Source: Hwanghaeella sp.
GTDB taxonomy: Bacteria > Pseudomonadota > Alphaproteobacteria > UBA8366 > Aestuariispiraceae
Length of the DNA: 64,000 bases
Assembly (NCBI GenBank): GCA_028282025.1
Contig: JANQIT010000074.1
Location: 1 to 64,000 of the forward strand
Direction of reading: 5' to 3'
A model generated the notes under the pieces. That model saw only the letters and a list, made by a program, of their open reading frames with translations. It did no database searches and was not told the origin of the DNA. Shown here piece after piece: positions 9,913-18,541 of this stretch (its first letter is position 1; every line of letters begins with the position of its first letter). A program made the position numbers and the translations under genes.

Positions 9913-10096
9913 ATTCACAGAAACAAAGACGCTTAGCGGTTCTTGGAAGAAGATGAGGCGATTTTCAAAAGTTCACAAATATTACTTCAAGTATTACAAA
10001 ATAATCTGCGCTTCCGCGGAAATAAAATCGCGTTCTCGACCGGGTCCGCGCTTTGCTCTAGGTTTTCATCTTGAGGAACCATGAGAAGAGCGCGCC

Positions 10097-10447
10097 ATGT
10101 CCGGTTCGCAGAAAGATGGCAAGATTTTGCCGCACAGCCCCGGCGCGCCCGGCAACCGCGCCGTGGCCCTGTCGGACTCGGATGGGTCGGCCATTGGACC
10201 GACCGTGGTGGCCACCGGCGCCGGTTTTCTGGCCGATCGGATCGTCGAGGAAGCCTTGAAATCCGGAGTTCCCGTTCGCACCGACGCGGATCTTGTGCAA
10301 ATCCTGGCCGAGACTGAGGTGGGCGAAGAGGTTCCCGTCGAAGCGTTCGTCGCGCTGGTGGAAGTGCTCCGCTACGTCTATGACTGTAACAGGGCTTCGA
10401 AAGACGCCCGCGACGATGCGGTGCACGGTTCGGCGCCCATCTTCTGA
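10097..10447 (+). CDS. FlhB C-terminal-domain paralogue (FlhX/YlqH-like)
   Basis: 116 residues resembling only the cytoplasmic domain of FlhB. RAVALSDSDGSAIGPTVVATGAGFLADRIVEEAL and GEEVPVEAFVALVEVLRYVYD line up with the part of FlhB that follows its NPTH cleavage site. There are no membrane helices and the NPTH motif itself is absent, so self-cleavage is not expected. Such stand-alone FlhBC-like proteins occur near flagellar genes in several bacteria and can partly replace FlhBC. It is divergent from flgB and followed 17 bp later by a small gene, with which it is probably co-transcribed. Confidence 0.85.
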   Translation: MSGSQKDGKILPHSPGAPGNRAVALSDSDGSAIGPTVVATGAGFLADRIVEEALKSGVPVRTDADLVQILAETEVGEEVPVEAFVALVEVLRYVYDCNRASKDARDDAVHGSAPIF

Positions 10448-10464
10448 TCGAGAAGGGAACGGCC

Positions 10465-10770
10465 ATGCAACGCGACGAAATCGAACTCGAACTGCGAACC
10501 TTGATCGAGGAAGTCAACACCGGGCGCGAACGCCTGCTGGCTGGAGAGGATTTCGGGATGCAGGGCATTTCTCAGCGCATCGACACAGCCTGCAAGGCAG
10601 CCCTAGCCCTGGAAAACGAAGAAGTCGTCACCCTGCAACCGATCATGCTGGATCTGCGTAACCATCTGCGGGAATTCTCAGAACTGATGCACTCGGCCAT
10701 GAAACAGGCCGAAACCCCGTCCGAGGATACGGACGGAGGCCCGGACGGCGCTGCAGACGGCGGCGAATAG
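10465..10770 (+). CDS. Small unknown protein in flagellar locus
   Basis: 101 residues, mostly helical and rich in Glu and Leu, ending in an acidic Gly/Asp tail. Spacing to the FlhB-like gene is 17 bp and AGAAGGGAACGGCC precedes the ATG, so the gene is almost certainly real. Size, helical character and position would suit a flagellar export chaperone (FliT-like), but I see no diagnostic motif. Confidence 0.75.
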   Translation: MQRDEIELELRTLIEEVNTGRERLLAGEDFGMQGISQRIDTACKAALALENEEVVTLQPIMLDLRNHLREFSELMHSAMKQAETPSEDTDGGPDGAADGGE

Positions 10771-11011
10771 CGCATCATCCCACCCCTAACACACGGTCGG
10801 CACACGCTTCTCAAGCCTGGATAAAGCTTTCGGCGGATTGTTCGCCGGGATCATCCGATGAAAGCTCACCTCTGGCGAATCGGATAGGCTTGCGTCTGGT
10901 AAATCAGGCGGACGGGAACAGTCCGAATGCGCTTGCCTCATTTTCCATGAAGGCTGGCGCAGAGGTCCACACCACGCCGTACCGAATCGACCACGGCAAG
11001 GCATCTCTCGC

Positions 11012-11428
11012 ATGGGCGAATTTTTCGACATTGCAGGCTATTTACGGTTCGTTATCGCCCTGGTGGCGGTGCTTGCCTTGATCCTCACCACCGCGCATGT
11101 GGCGAAGCGCTTCCTGCATGGCCGGGTTGCGCTTGCCAGGGCGGGCGCCGGGCGACGCCTGTCAGTCAGCGAGGTTTTGCCCCTGGACGCCCGCCGGCGC
11201 GTGGTGCTGCTGCGGCGGGACGGACAGGAACATCTGATATTGGTCGGCCCGGATGGCGACACTGTCATCGAGCGCGATATCGACGCCCCAGAGCGCAAGG
11301 CGGACAAAGACGAGACTGAGAAGAATGTGGCATCCGTGGAACGTCTCACTCAGACCACGGGCGGAACGCCTGACACGGAACGCCGATCAGGTCCCTTGAA
11401 GACATTGCTGCGGGCGGTTCAATCGTGA
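11012..11428 (+). CDS. fliO: Flagellar biosynthesis protein FliO
   Basis: 138 residues with one N-terminal membrane helix (about 9-29, LRFVIALVAVLALILTTAHV) followed by the FliO cytoplasmic core RRLSVSEVLPLDARRRVVLLRRDGQEHLILVGPDGDTVIE. FliO helps assemble the FliP ring of the export gate. The C-terminal 40 residues are charged and probably disordered. Its stop overlaps the GTG start of fliP (GTGA, 4 bp), which supports both calls. The 241 bp before it contain no gene and probably hold its promoter. Confidence 0.93.
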   Translation: MGEFFDIAGYLRFVIALVAVLALILTTAHVAKRFLHGRVALARAGAGRRLSVSEVLPLDARRRVVLLRRDGQEHLILVGPDGDTVIERDIDAPERKADKDETEKNVASVERLTQTTGGTPDTERRSGPLKTLLRAVQS

Positions 11429-12216
11429 AATTGCTCGTTGAAGCTACAAAGCGGCCATTCTCCTCTTCGGTCAAGCTGGCGTATTGGCTGCTGCCGGTTT
11501 GTTTCGTGGCAATCCCCGCCGCCCTTTGGGGCGGATCCGCTTTCGCACAATCGCTGAGCATCGACATCGGCGAGGGCGGGTCGGTGACCGGCCGCCTTGT
11601 GCAACTGGTCGTTCTGCTGACGGTTATCTCCCTAGCCCCGTCCGCGTTGGTGATGATTACCTCTTTCACCCGCATGGTCATCGTGCTGTCTCTGCTGAGG
11701 ACCGCCCTGGGCACGCAGCAGAGTCCGCCCAACACGGTCATGATCAGCCTCGCCCTGTTTCTGACCTTCTTCATCATGCAACCGGCGTTCGAAGAGGCCT
11801 ATAACACGGGCATCGCACCCTTGATCGAAGAGCGGATAACGGAAGAGGAAGCGTTCGATCGTTCGATCGCCCCGTTTCATGCTTTCATGCTGCGGCATGT
11901 GCGCGAAAAGGATCTGGCGCTGATGATGGATATCGGCCAGATCCCGGCGGTCGTGACCCCTTCGGAGACGCCGCTGCGGGCCCTGATCCCCGCCTTCATG
12001 ATTTCAGAATTGAGGCGGGCTTTCGAGATCGGCTTCCTGATCTTCGTTCCCTTCCTGGTCATCGATATGGTTGTTGCGTCGGTGCTGATGTCGATGGGTA
12101 TGATGATGCTGCCGCCCGTGATGATCGCCCTACCGTTCAAACTGATTTTCTTCGTCCTTGTGGACGGCTGGTATCTGGTGGTCGGCAGCCTGGTTCAAAG
12201 CTTCGACCCCGTTTAG
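11425..12216 (+). CDS. fliP: Flagellar export apparatus protein FliP
   Basis: Core subunit of the export gate channel. It has 263 residues. A hydrophobic N-terminus ending in WGGSAFAQS looks like the cleaved signal peptide known for FliP. The motifs MITSFTRMVIVLSLLRTALGTQQSPPN, ALFLTFFIMQPAF and LIPAFMISELRRAFEIGFLIF are highly conserved. It starts at GTG 11425 overlapping fliO. fliP lies away from fliQ/fliR/flhB, on the opposite strand. Confidence 0.97.
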   Translation: MKLLVEATKRPFSSSVKLAYWLLPVCFVAIPAALWGGSAFAQSLSIDIGEGGSVTGRLVQLVVLLTVISLAPSALVMITSFTRMVIVLSLLRTALGTQQSPPNTVMISLALFLTFFIMQPAFEEAYNTGIAPLIEERITEEEAFDRSIAPFHAFMLRHVREKDLALMMDIGQIPAVVTPSETPLRALIPAFMISELRRAFEIGFLIFVPFLVIDMVVASVLMSMGMMMLPPVMIALPFKLIFFVLVDGWYLVVGSLVQSFDPV

Positions 12217-12276
12217 GAACCAGTTCGCCGTACAGACACGTATCGGCATTGGGCCAGTGGGACGAACGCCGTTTCT

Positions 12277-15200
12277 TTAGGAATCCTGCAAACTGTTCGT
12301 GCCGCTGGTCACGGGCGCACTGTCTTCCGATCCTAAGACCGGGGTCAGCAGCCGGTCGCGGTAGTTCTCCATAAAGGCATTGAAGCCGTCATTCGCCGCC
12401 AATTGCTGTAGGCTGGCCTGGAGGTTCGCGCCGCCTTCCTCGTTAGGCGCGACGATATAATTGAAAACATCCCGGAAGGCGGACAGGTTCATCGCCGGCC
12501 CATACAGTTCACGCACCTGGGCCAAGCCCGCCTCGTCCTTGTCCAATTTCAGGGCCACCGCCCAGTTCACGACATGGCGGGCGTTCTCCTCGTTGATTTC
12601 CTGATCCTCCTCCGGCGGATCCCCGGAGAGACGCTGCAACACCTTTGCCGCTTCAGTCCAATTTTCGCCTTTGCGGAAGATATCCTGCCGCAAAATGTCT
12701 GCGTCGATGCTGGTATCGCCGGCCAGCAGCTTGACGGCCTCCTCATCGCGGTCGAGTTCGAACATCGCCTTGGCTTCAAGCCGGCGGCGGTCGTCGTCGA
12801 GTTCCCGGTCGATCTGCGGAAAGTTGGTTTTCCGAAGCGCATCCACCGCGCCGATAGGATCGCTGTTCAGCAGACGGACAAAGGCCAGCTTCGTTCCGAT
12901 CCGCGCCTTCTCCCGGCCTTGCTCCTTCAAGCGGAACTCAATCTGTTGATCCAGCAGGGCCGAGGCGCGGTCGAGCAGATCAACATCGATCAGGCGGTTG
13001 GCAAGCAGTTCGATCAACAAATCACCGTCCGCCCCGGCCGGGGTCAGTTCCCGGAATTCATCGTACAAGGCCAGTGCACGCAACGGCGGCATCCGGTCTG
13101 CCTCGCCATCGATATAGAGACGCCGGAACAAGTCGGTCATATCCTCGGCCAGTTCGCGGGCGGAATCTTCCTCGGCGAAGTATGTCACCGCGAGGCGCCA
13201 TGTCGTCAGGCCATTCAGGTAGTCGCCCTTATCGATATAGCTTTGCCCAAGCCGGCGCAGGACCCGAAACTCAAAGCCGTCGCCGCGCCATTGAAAGCGC
13301 AACCTTTCCAGCCGTTCTACAACCTCGTCATCATCGATCTCGTTTTGCCGCCGCTGCATGTTAATAAGCAGAAATTCCGCGCGTGCGGCATATTTCGGAT
13401 CGCTTCCTTCGACCAATTCGGTCCAGTAATCGTAGGCCAGTTCCAGATCGTTCTGGGTAAAGGCGATCTGACCCTGATGGAAACGCAGACGGCTGTACTG
13501 TCCCCGAGTCAACAGTTCGACATCCGAATCGAGTTCATCGAGCCATCGGCTGGCGGATCGCCTGTCCTGTGTGGCGATGGCCGCCTCAACACGCAGCAGG
13601 CCGAGATAGGCTTTCAGAGGATAGGGGTAGTCGCGCAACAGCGTATCGCCGACGCGGAACTGATCGGCAGCCCCCTTCATATCGCCGAGTTCCGCCAGCA
13701 CCGCCCCGCGCCAAAGCGCCGCTTCCGCAAAACCGTCCAAACGGGGATCGCTTAGGTCCTGGCGCGCCGCTTCCAGGTCGTTGTTAAGAACCCGAACGGC
13801 GCCACGCAGCGCCCGCAGATCCGCCTTCTTGAAAATCGACTCATCCAGGCGCTCTATCACCTGCATGATGCCGTTGGCTTCGGGACCACGATGCCGGGCG
13901 GCATAGAATCTCACCATGTCGAGGCGAGCGTCCATCCGGCTATCTTCTGGAACTTCGGTCACGGCCTGCAGCAGTTTATACTCGCTGGGAAGATAATCTC
14001 CCTCGCCGCCACGCACCCATTCTTGGAAATTGAACAGCCGGCGGGCGGAATAGTTCTGAGCCGTGCTGGCGGGCGCCTCCGGCGACACCGCGGAGATATG
14101 CAGCCCGTCTGTGCCGGAAACGGCAAAACCGTCGAAACTGCGTTCGAACAGCACCTCGTCGCCATTCGATTCCACGACCACGCCCTGTGCCGAGGACAGC
14201 ACGCGAAACTCGGGATAGACCCGGGTACCAGCAACACCAGTCCCGGACTCGCGATATGTAGCCACCAGAAGGGTATCGCCAACGTCGGGATCGGGAATGG
14301 TGACCAGGCCGCCCGGATTGGCGGTCGGAAAGATCAGTTTCGGCCCGGCATCAGCGTCTGCCTCCGCGCGGATTTCGACCTGGTTCTGCGGCGCGTAGGG
14401 CTCGGTCCGGAAATCGACCACCCAGTTGAACCCTTCCAAACGGACTACGGGATGGACCTCCGGCTTGGTGCGTAAGCGCAAGGCCGTCGCATTGTTCAAC
14501 GGCAACTGTTCGATACGGTCTATCAGGGGTGCGCCCTGCTGGCGCAGCGGGTTCAGGTCGATGGGCGCGCGCCGGTCGAAGACAACCCAAACATACTCGC
14601 CGCGCCGATAAACCGCCGCACCGACCTCCTCTGGCCAATCGAAAGAGAAACTGACTGGCGCGGGTCCATCCGCGGAAACCGCCCGCCCGCTGTCGTCGCG
14701 CTTGAACTGGACGGTTCCCTCCTCCAACGCCCGCTGCACCGCGAGTTGCTCCGCGGTCCGGGGTCCCTGGACGTCGTCACCCGCTGTTCTGACGCGGGTT
14801 TGCAGGCTGTCGCCCGTCGTCGCAGGATCGGATTCGGGGGTTTCCTCCGGCTCTATCCCTTCCGTAGTTGCGGACGCTTCCGCTTCGGCCTGTGCCAGGG
14901 CCGCTGCTTCCTCTGCCGCGGCGTCCTCTTCCTCAAGAATGCGGCGGGCTTCCGCTTCTGCTTCGGCTTCCGCATCATCCAGCGGAGGGGCCAAACTGAC
15001 CGGACCTTCATCGGCAGCAGCGACACCGGAATCGGCCACCGCCGGCGATTCCTGATCCGTACCCGGCTGTTCGGCGGGTTGCTGTGCCGCCTCGGATTGC
15101 GTTTCCACCCCGGCGGTCTGTTCTTCCGCCGTCTCCGGCGTGAGTTCGACGGTGTTGGCCTCCGCCGTTTCCGGTTCCGGCTCCTGCACCTCGGCCTCGG

Positions 15201-16068
15201 TTTCCGGCGTCGGCGTCTCGGCGGTCTCCGTTTCCTCTGGCGGCGGGGTCACGGGGGTCAAAATCTCGGTCGCGCCCGCCGATGCTTCAGCCACCGGACC
15301 GCTGCCCAAGGTGATGTCGAACACCACTTTGTCGCCCGCAACGAGATCTCGCATTGTCGACCCGCCCGCGACCGGCAGCACGAAGACCATTTCGTCGGAC
15401 GACGCGGCGGATTGCGGCGGGCCGAATCCTCGCGGCAAACGGCCGGCAAGCTGCGCGGCGTCGACCCGTGCAGGCCGGTTGAAGCGCGCAGTGAGGACGC
15501 CCCCCGCCAGATCGACGGTGTAGTCCGTCGGTTCTGTCCAGTCGAAGACGATACGGGTGTAGGTCGGATGCCGCCCCACCCTTACGGGCACCACCGGCGT
15601 CTCCGTCTGCGCGGTCTGGGCGCTATCCGCGCTGCTATCCGGCCTGAGGTCGACCGCGATAGAGTTACCGCTTCTGAAACTGTTGACCGTAACCGGCTGC
15701 GCAAGTTCAAGGCGGACCGTCGCGCCGCCATCTTCCAAGCGGGCAGAACGGACATAAGCGCCCAAGATGTTGAGAAGGTTGGTAAAGTCCGTCGTCACCG
15801 GCTCCTGGAACCGGACCAGCAAGGCCCCGCCGGCCAGCTCCGTTTGAAAGTCGACCTGCCGCGGCCAATCGAAAACCACCCTGCCGTAATCGGGGTGGAA
15901 ACCGCCGCGCGTCTGTATCGCCTCCTGCGCGTTACTTGGCGCGGCGCTCGACAATAGCACCGGGGCCGTCAGGGCCGTCACCATCAAGAACGCGCGGAAC
16001 CGCCCCGCCGGCCTTTTGTCGCCGTTCGTGCAAAGGGCGTTCATGTCATCTGGCTTACCTGTGGCCAT
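12277..16068 (-). CDS. Large periplasmic AMIN-like/TPR protein linked to MotB-like genes
   Basis: 1263 residues, not named by any family I can assign with certainty. A signal peptide (about 23-48, ending PSNAQEA) sends it to the periplasm. Three AMIN-like beta repeats follow (about 55-150, 165-260 and 470-560), recognisable by HPDYGRVVFDWP, HPTYTRIVFDWT and VSFSFDWPEEV. Between them lies an acidic Pro/Thr/Glu/Ala-rich linker (about 270-440). From about 690 to 1200 the protein is helical with TPR-like pairs. The ATG directly follows the stop of the MotB-like gene, so it is translationally coupled. AMIN domains commonly bind peptidoglycan or envelope proteins. A role as envelope scaffold for the neighbouring stator-like proteins is inference. 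Confidence 0.8.
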   Translation of the reverse strand: MATGKPDDMNALCTNGDKRPAGRFRAFLMVTALTAPVLLSSAAPSNAQEAIQTRGGFHPDYGRVVFDWPRQVDFQTELAGGALLVRFQEPVTTDFTNLLNILGAYVRSARLEDGGATVRLELAQPVTVNSFRSGNSIAVDLRPDSSADSAQTAQTETPVVPVRVGRHPTYTRIVFDWTEPTDYTVDLAGGVLTARFNRPARVDAAQLAGRLPRGFGPPQSAASSDEMVFVLPVAGGSTMRDLVAGDKVVFDITLGSGPVAEASAGATEILTPVTPPPEETETAETPTPETEAEVQEPEPETAEANTVELTPETAEEQTAGVETQSEAAQQPAEQPGTDQESPAVADSGVAAADEGPVSLAPPLDDAEAEAEAEARRILEEEDAAAEEAAALAQAEAEASATTEGIEPEETPESDPATTGDSLQTRVRTAGDDVQGPRTAEQLAVQRALEEGTVQFKRDDSGRAVSADGPAPVSFSFDWPEEVGAAVYRRGEYVWVVFDRRAPIDLNPLRQQGAPLIDRIEQLPLNNATALRLRTKPEVHPVVRLEGFNWVVDFRTEPYAPQNQVEIRAEADADAGPKLIFPTANPGGLVTIPDPDVGDTLLVATYRESGTGVAGTRVYPEFRVLSSAQGVVVESNGDEVLFERSFDGFAVSGTDGLHISAVSPEAPASTAQNYSARRLFNFQEWVRGGEGDYLPSEYKLLQAVTEVPEDSRMDARLDMVRFYAARHRGPEANGIMQVIERLDESIFKKADLRALRGAVRVLNNDLEAARQDLSDPRLDGFAEAALWRGAVLAELGDMKGAADQFRVGDTLLRDYPYPLKAYLGLLRVEAAIATQDRRSASRWLDELDSDVELLTRGQYSRLRFHQGQIAFTQNDLELAYDYWTELVEGSDPKYAARAEFLLINMQRRQNEIDDDEVVERLERLRFQWRGDGFEFRVLRRLGQSYIDKGDYLNGLTTWRLAVTYFAEEDSARELAEDMTDLFRRLYIDGEADRMPPLRALALYDEFRELTPAGADGDLLIELLANRLIDVDLLDRASALLDQQIEFRLKEQGREKARIGTKLAFVRLLNSDPIGAVDALRKTNFPQIDRELDDDRRRLEAKAMFELDRDEEAVKLLAGDTSIDADILRQDIFRKGENWTEAAKVLQRLSGDPPEEDQEINEENARHVVNWAVALKLDKDEAGLAQVRELYGPAMNLSAFRDVFNYIVAPNEEGGANLQASLQQLAANDGFNAFMENYRDRLLTPVLGSEDSAPVTSGTNSLQDS

Positions 16069-16782
16069 CTATTGTCCGCCCGCAACCGAATACAAAACCA
16101 CATCGACACGCCGGGACATATCATACCGCTGTTCCTCCGGTATGCGCGGATCGAGATGCCGAAAACGGGAATCGCCGCGCCCGACTGCCGCGAACCGCCC
16201 CGTATATCCCGCCTCAGTCAAAATGTTCGCCACTCTCAAAGCGCGCGCCAGCGACAACTCCCAATTGCTCTCGTAGACGCCACCCTCCGGCGGCAGCGGG
16301 TCCGCGTGCCCGACAACCTCTATCTGGTTGCCGACAAGCGTCAGCACAGCCGCCAAATCCGAGATAGCGCGGACCGCCTCCTCGCTCAAGGCATCCTTTC
16401 CCGACTCGAACATCGCATCGCTTGGAAGCGAAATCACCATCGTCCCCTCTAAGGGCGTTAACACCGCGCGGGACAACACCGGATCGGCAGCAAGTTTCTC
16501 GGACAGGATTCGGTGCAGATAGTCGGTCGACAGGCCGGGCAGAACCTGCACGGTCGGTATATTCAATTCGCTTATGGGCGCGGGCTTGGTCAGATCCGTC
16601 GGTTGAAGCTTACGATTCAGCAGGCTGGTTACTTCATCCCATTTTTCCGACTTCACATAGGACATCGAGAAAAGCATGACGAAGAAAGTCAGCATCAGCG
16701 CCGTGACGTCGCCCATGCTGATCAACCAGGCGGGCGGCTTTTCCGTCGCATCCGGCTTTTCTTCCTGATCCAAGGGAGTCAT
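16069..16782 (-). CDS. MotB-like stator subunit with OmpA domain (proton-binding Asp present)
   Basis: 237 residues: a short cytoplasmic N-terminus, one membrane helix GDVTALMLTFFVMLFSMS (about 24-41) and a C-terminal OmpA-like peptidoglycan-binding domain (about 110-235) containing QIEVVGHADPLPPEGG and SLARALRVANILTEAGY. Asp25, eight residues before the Phe-Phe pair, matches the proton-binding Asp of MotB. Its start overlaps the stop of the gene before it (ATGA, 4 bp). No MotA partner is encoded next to it. It could drive flagellar rotation or another envelope machine. Confidence 0.88.
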   Translation of the reverse strand: MTPLDQEEKPDATEKPPAWLISMGDVTALMLTFFVMLFSMSYVKSEKWDEVTSLLNRKLQPTDLTKPAPISELNIPTVQVLPGLSTDYLHRILSEKLAADPVLSRAVLTPLEGTMVISLPSDAMFESGKDALSEEAVRAISDLAAVLTLVGNQIEVVGHADPLPPEGGVYESNWELSLARALRVANILTEAGYTGRFAAVGRGDSRFRHLDPRIPEEQRYDMSRRVDVVLYSVAGGQ

Positions 16783-17657
16783 TGCCCGCCCTCCCCTGCA
16801 CCGGCTTCGCCCGACACACTCTCGGAAAACGTCAATTGGGCCTGCGATGCATCCAGGATTTCAAACCGCAAGCGCAGACGATTGTTTCGGCGTTCGGAAA
16901 TGCCGACCGAGAGGCCGTCCGGCGGCGCGCCGGCATCCACCACAGCCGCCGCAAAACGGGCGGCGCGAAGGAAAGGTAAGTCGTTCGGCGCATAGGACGG
17001 ACCTTCGCCAACCAATGGTTCGCTGGTATCGGGATCCAGCAGGGCAAGGGCGTCGATCACGTCGACCGCATCAGCCTGGGCGTCCTCGCCCTCCGCCGAC
17101 CCGGCGGACTCGCCATCGGCTGCCCCATCAACGGACGGAGAAGCGGCGGTCGCGATTTCAACGTCTTCCAGATTTTCAGTTGGAATGGTGAAGTGAAGCT
17201 GGACGGAAAACCCCTCCAAGCGCGCCGCAAGGGCGAACGCCGTCGCCTTCAGCAGCGCTTGGCGGTCCCCACGCAGCGCCGGTTGGCCGCCGACGAAAAC
17301 CTCGGTCTGGGGCAGGGAAAGCTGCAAGGTGCGCCCCCGTGTAAGCGCATCGACCCGGGTAATCGGCACCGCGGTCAGCCACAAACGCTCCAGATCCTCA
17401 ATGACATCCTCAGGCTCCGGGACCGGGCCGAGGGTGGAAACCAGGATTTCCGCCGTATTGTCGGGGATAATGTCACTTTTGAATGTCGCCGCGAGGGAAC
17501 TCAGAACATCACGGGATTTGGTTTCTTCCAGTGTTGAGATCGCCGTCAGCAAAATGAAGAAAGCCAACAACAGCAGGAACAAGCTCAAAAACATCAGGGG
17601 TCCCGTATCGGGAACCGGTTTTTGAGCATCGATCTGCTTCTCGTCGTGCTGCAGCAT
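16779..17657 (-). CDS. Second MotB-like protein, proton-binding Asp replaced by Ser
   Basis: 292 residues. One N-terminal membrane helix (about 20-41, GPLMFLSLFLLLLAFFILL) aligns with that of the next gene, but the position of the MotB proton-binding Asp is Ser25. The periplasmic part resembles a divergent OmpA domain (RTLQLSLPQTEVFVGGQPAL, then RAARFAAAVVDAGAPPDGLSVG), interrupted by an acidic Ser/Ala/Asp-rich insertion near 170-205. It begins a three-gene operon. Together with the Asp-containing partner it may form a mixed dimer, which is inference. Confidence 0.8.
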   Translation of the reverse strand: MLQHDEKQIDAQKPVPDTGPLMFLSLFLLLLAFFILLTAISTLEETKSRDVLSSLAATFKSDIIPDNTAEILVSTLGPVPEPEDVIEDLERLWLTAVPITRVDALTRGRTLQLSLPQTEVFVGGQPALRGDRQALLKATAFALAARLEGFSVQLHFTIPTENLEDVEIATAASPSVDGAADGESAGSAEGEDAQADAVDVIDALALLDPDTSEPLVGEGPSYAPNDLPFLRAARFAAAVVDAGAPPDGLSVGISERRNNRLRLRFEILDASQAQLTFSESVSGEAGAGEGGQ

Positions 17658-17818
17658 GGCAGTTCATCTTTCAGGCACGGGTATCGCAGCCGAACCTAGC
17701 AAGAATCCGACCGACCGGCCGCGTGCGCACCGCGTCTAAGCCTGCAGTATAGTGTTGATTCCGCTCACCGCGCCACCATCCCGGACCGCGCAGTTTCCCC
17801 GCGCCCAAATACAAAGAA

Positions 17819-17836
17819 GGCGGCCAAAGGGCCGCC
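17819..17836 (-). terminator. Terminator-like hairpin after cheY
   Basis: A perfect 7 bp GC stem (GGCGGCC / GGCCGCC) with a four-base loop lies 29 bp beyond the cheY stop. On the minus strand it is followed by TTCTTTGT, a weak T-rich stretch. It separates cheY from the MotB-like operon. Confidence 0.65.
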
Positions 17837-17864
17837 CGCCTTGTCGTTTGCGTGATGGTCCGGC

Positions 17865-18248
17865 CTAGAATGGCCCCAGAACGCTGGTCAGCTTCTGCTT
17901 CAACGTCGCCGCGTTGAAGGGTTTAACAATATAATTGCTGACACCGGCCTGTTTGGCGGCGATGACGTTTTCGGTCTTGCTTTCCGCCGTGATCATGATG
18001 AACGGCAGATCCTGCATGCGTTTGTCCGCACGCACCTCCCGGAGCAACTGGATCCCGGTCATGGGTTCCATGTTCCAGTCCGAAATCACCAGACCATAAT
18101 CTTTCGCCCGCAATTTCTGCAGAGCTTCGCTTCCGTCCATCGCCTCATCGACGTTGTTGAAGCCAAGCTGTTTAAGCAGGTTGCGAATGATCCTGAGCAT
18201 CGTTTTGTAATCGTCGACAATCAAGACCTGCATGTTCAAATCGACAGC
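17865..18248 (-). CDS. cheY: CheY-family response regulator
   Basis: 127-residue single receiver domain. The acidic pocket Asp13/Asp14, phospho-acceptor Asp58 ([13 protein letters not shown]), Thr in FIMITAESK and Lys in YIVKPFNA are all present, and Trp-Asn follow the Asp as in enteric CheY. ATG 18248 is preferred because GGAG lies 7 bases upstream. A longer frame from 18281 adds eleven unlikely residues. Its place among fliM, motE and stator-like genes suggests it binds the motor switch, although alphaproteobacteria often have several CheYs. Confidence 0.92.
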   Translation of the reverse strand, partial: AVDLNMQVLIVDDYKTMLRIIRNLLKQLGFNNVDEAMDGSEALQKLRAKDYGLVISDWNMEPMTGIQLLREVRADKRMQDLPFIMITAESKTENVIAAKQAGVSNYIVKPFNAATLKQKLTSVLGPF

Positions 18249-18541
18249 CATGCAACAACTCCGTCCCTTTAATTCTCTCAAGCCTCAGTCAGGCGCAGGC
18301 TCATACTTTCGACTGGCCTTCAAACAGTATGGGATCCGTTATGGCCCCATTCGGTTCAATGCGCGTTCCGAAGCGGCCCGCAGCACCACTATCTACCGCA
18401 TGGTGTTACCAATTGGTTAAATCCCATATAATTAGTTAAATCCCATATATACGTGGGTCAATTGCGGATTTTCTCTGTTTTGCCGCGTTGTTCCCGCAAC
18501 CGCGGCCCCACCCGCGGCACGATCACGGCGGACCGGCATGG
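18249..18541. other. cheY-motE intergenic region with tandem repeat
   Basis: 293 bp without a gene. It contains two copies of a 15 bp AT-rich direct repeat (listed separately) and should hold the cheY promoter. Confidence 0.5.
18416..18449. repeat. Two 15 bp direct repeats upstream of cheY
   Basis: GTTAAATCCCATATA occurs at 18416-18430 and again at 18435-18449, 19 bp apart start to start, so on nearly the same face of the helix. The repeats lie about 170 bp before cheY. The arrangement suggests a regulator binding site, but no protein can be named. Confidence 0.7.

Noticed and set aside
10044-10057. GG-N10-GC spacing upstream of the FlhB-like gene as a sigma-54 promoter
   Set aside because: Only the GG and GC positions match, and the -24 element is GGGTCC rather than TGGCAC. 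Expected by chance in GC-rich DNA.
14746-15957. 403-codon plus-strand frame rich in Arg and Phe
   Set aside because: Antisense to the acidic linker of the 1263-residue protein. The odd composition is a reflection of that linker.
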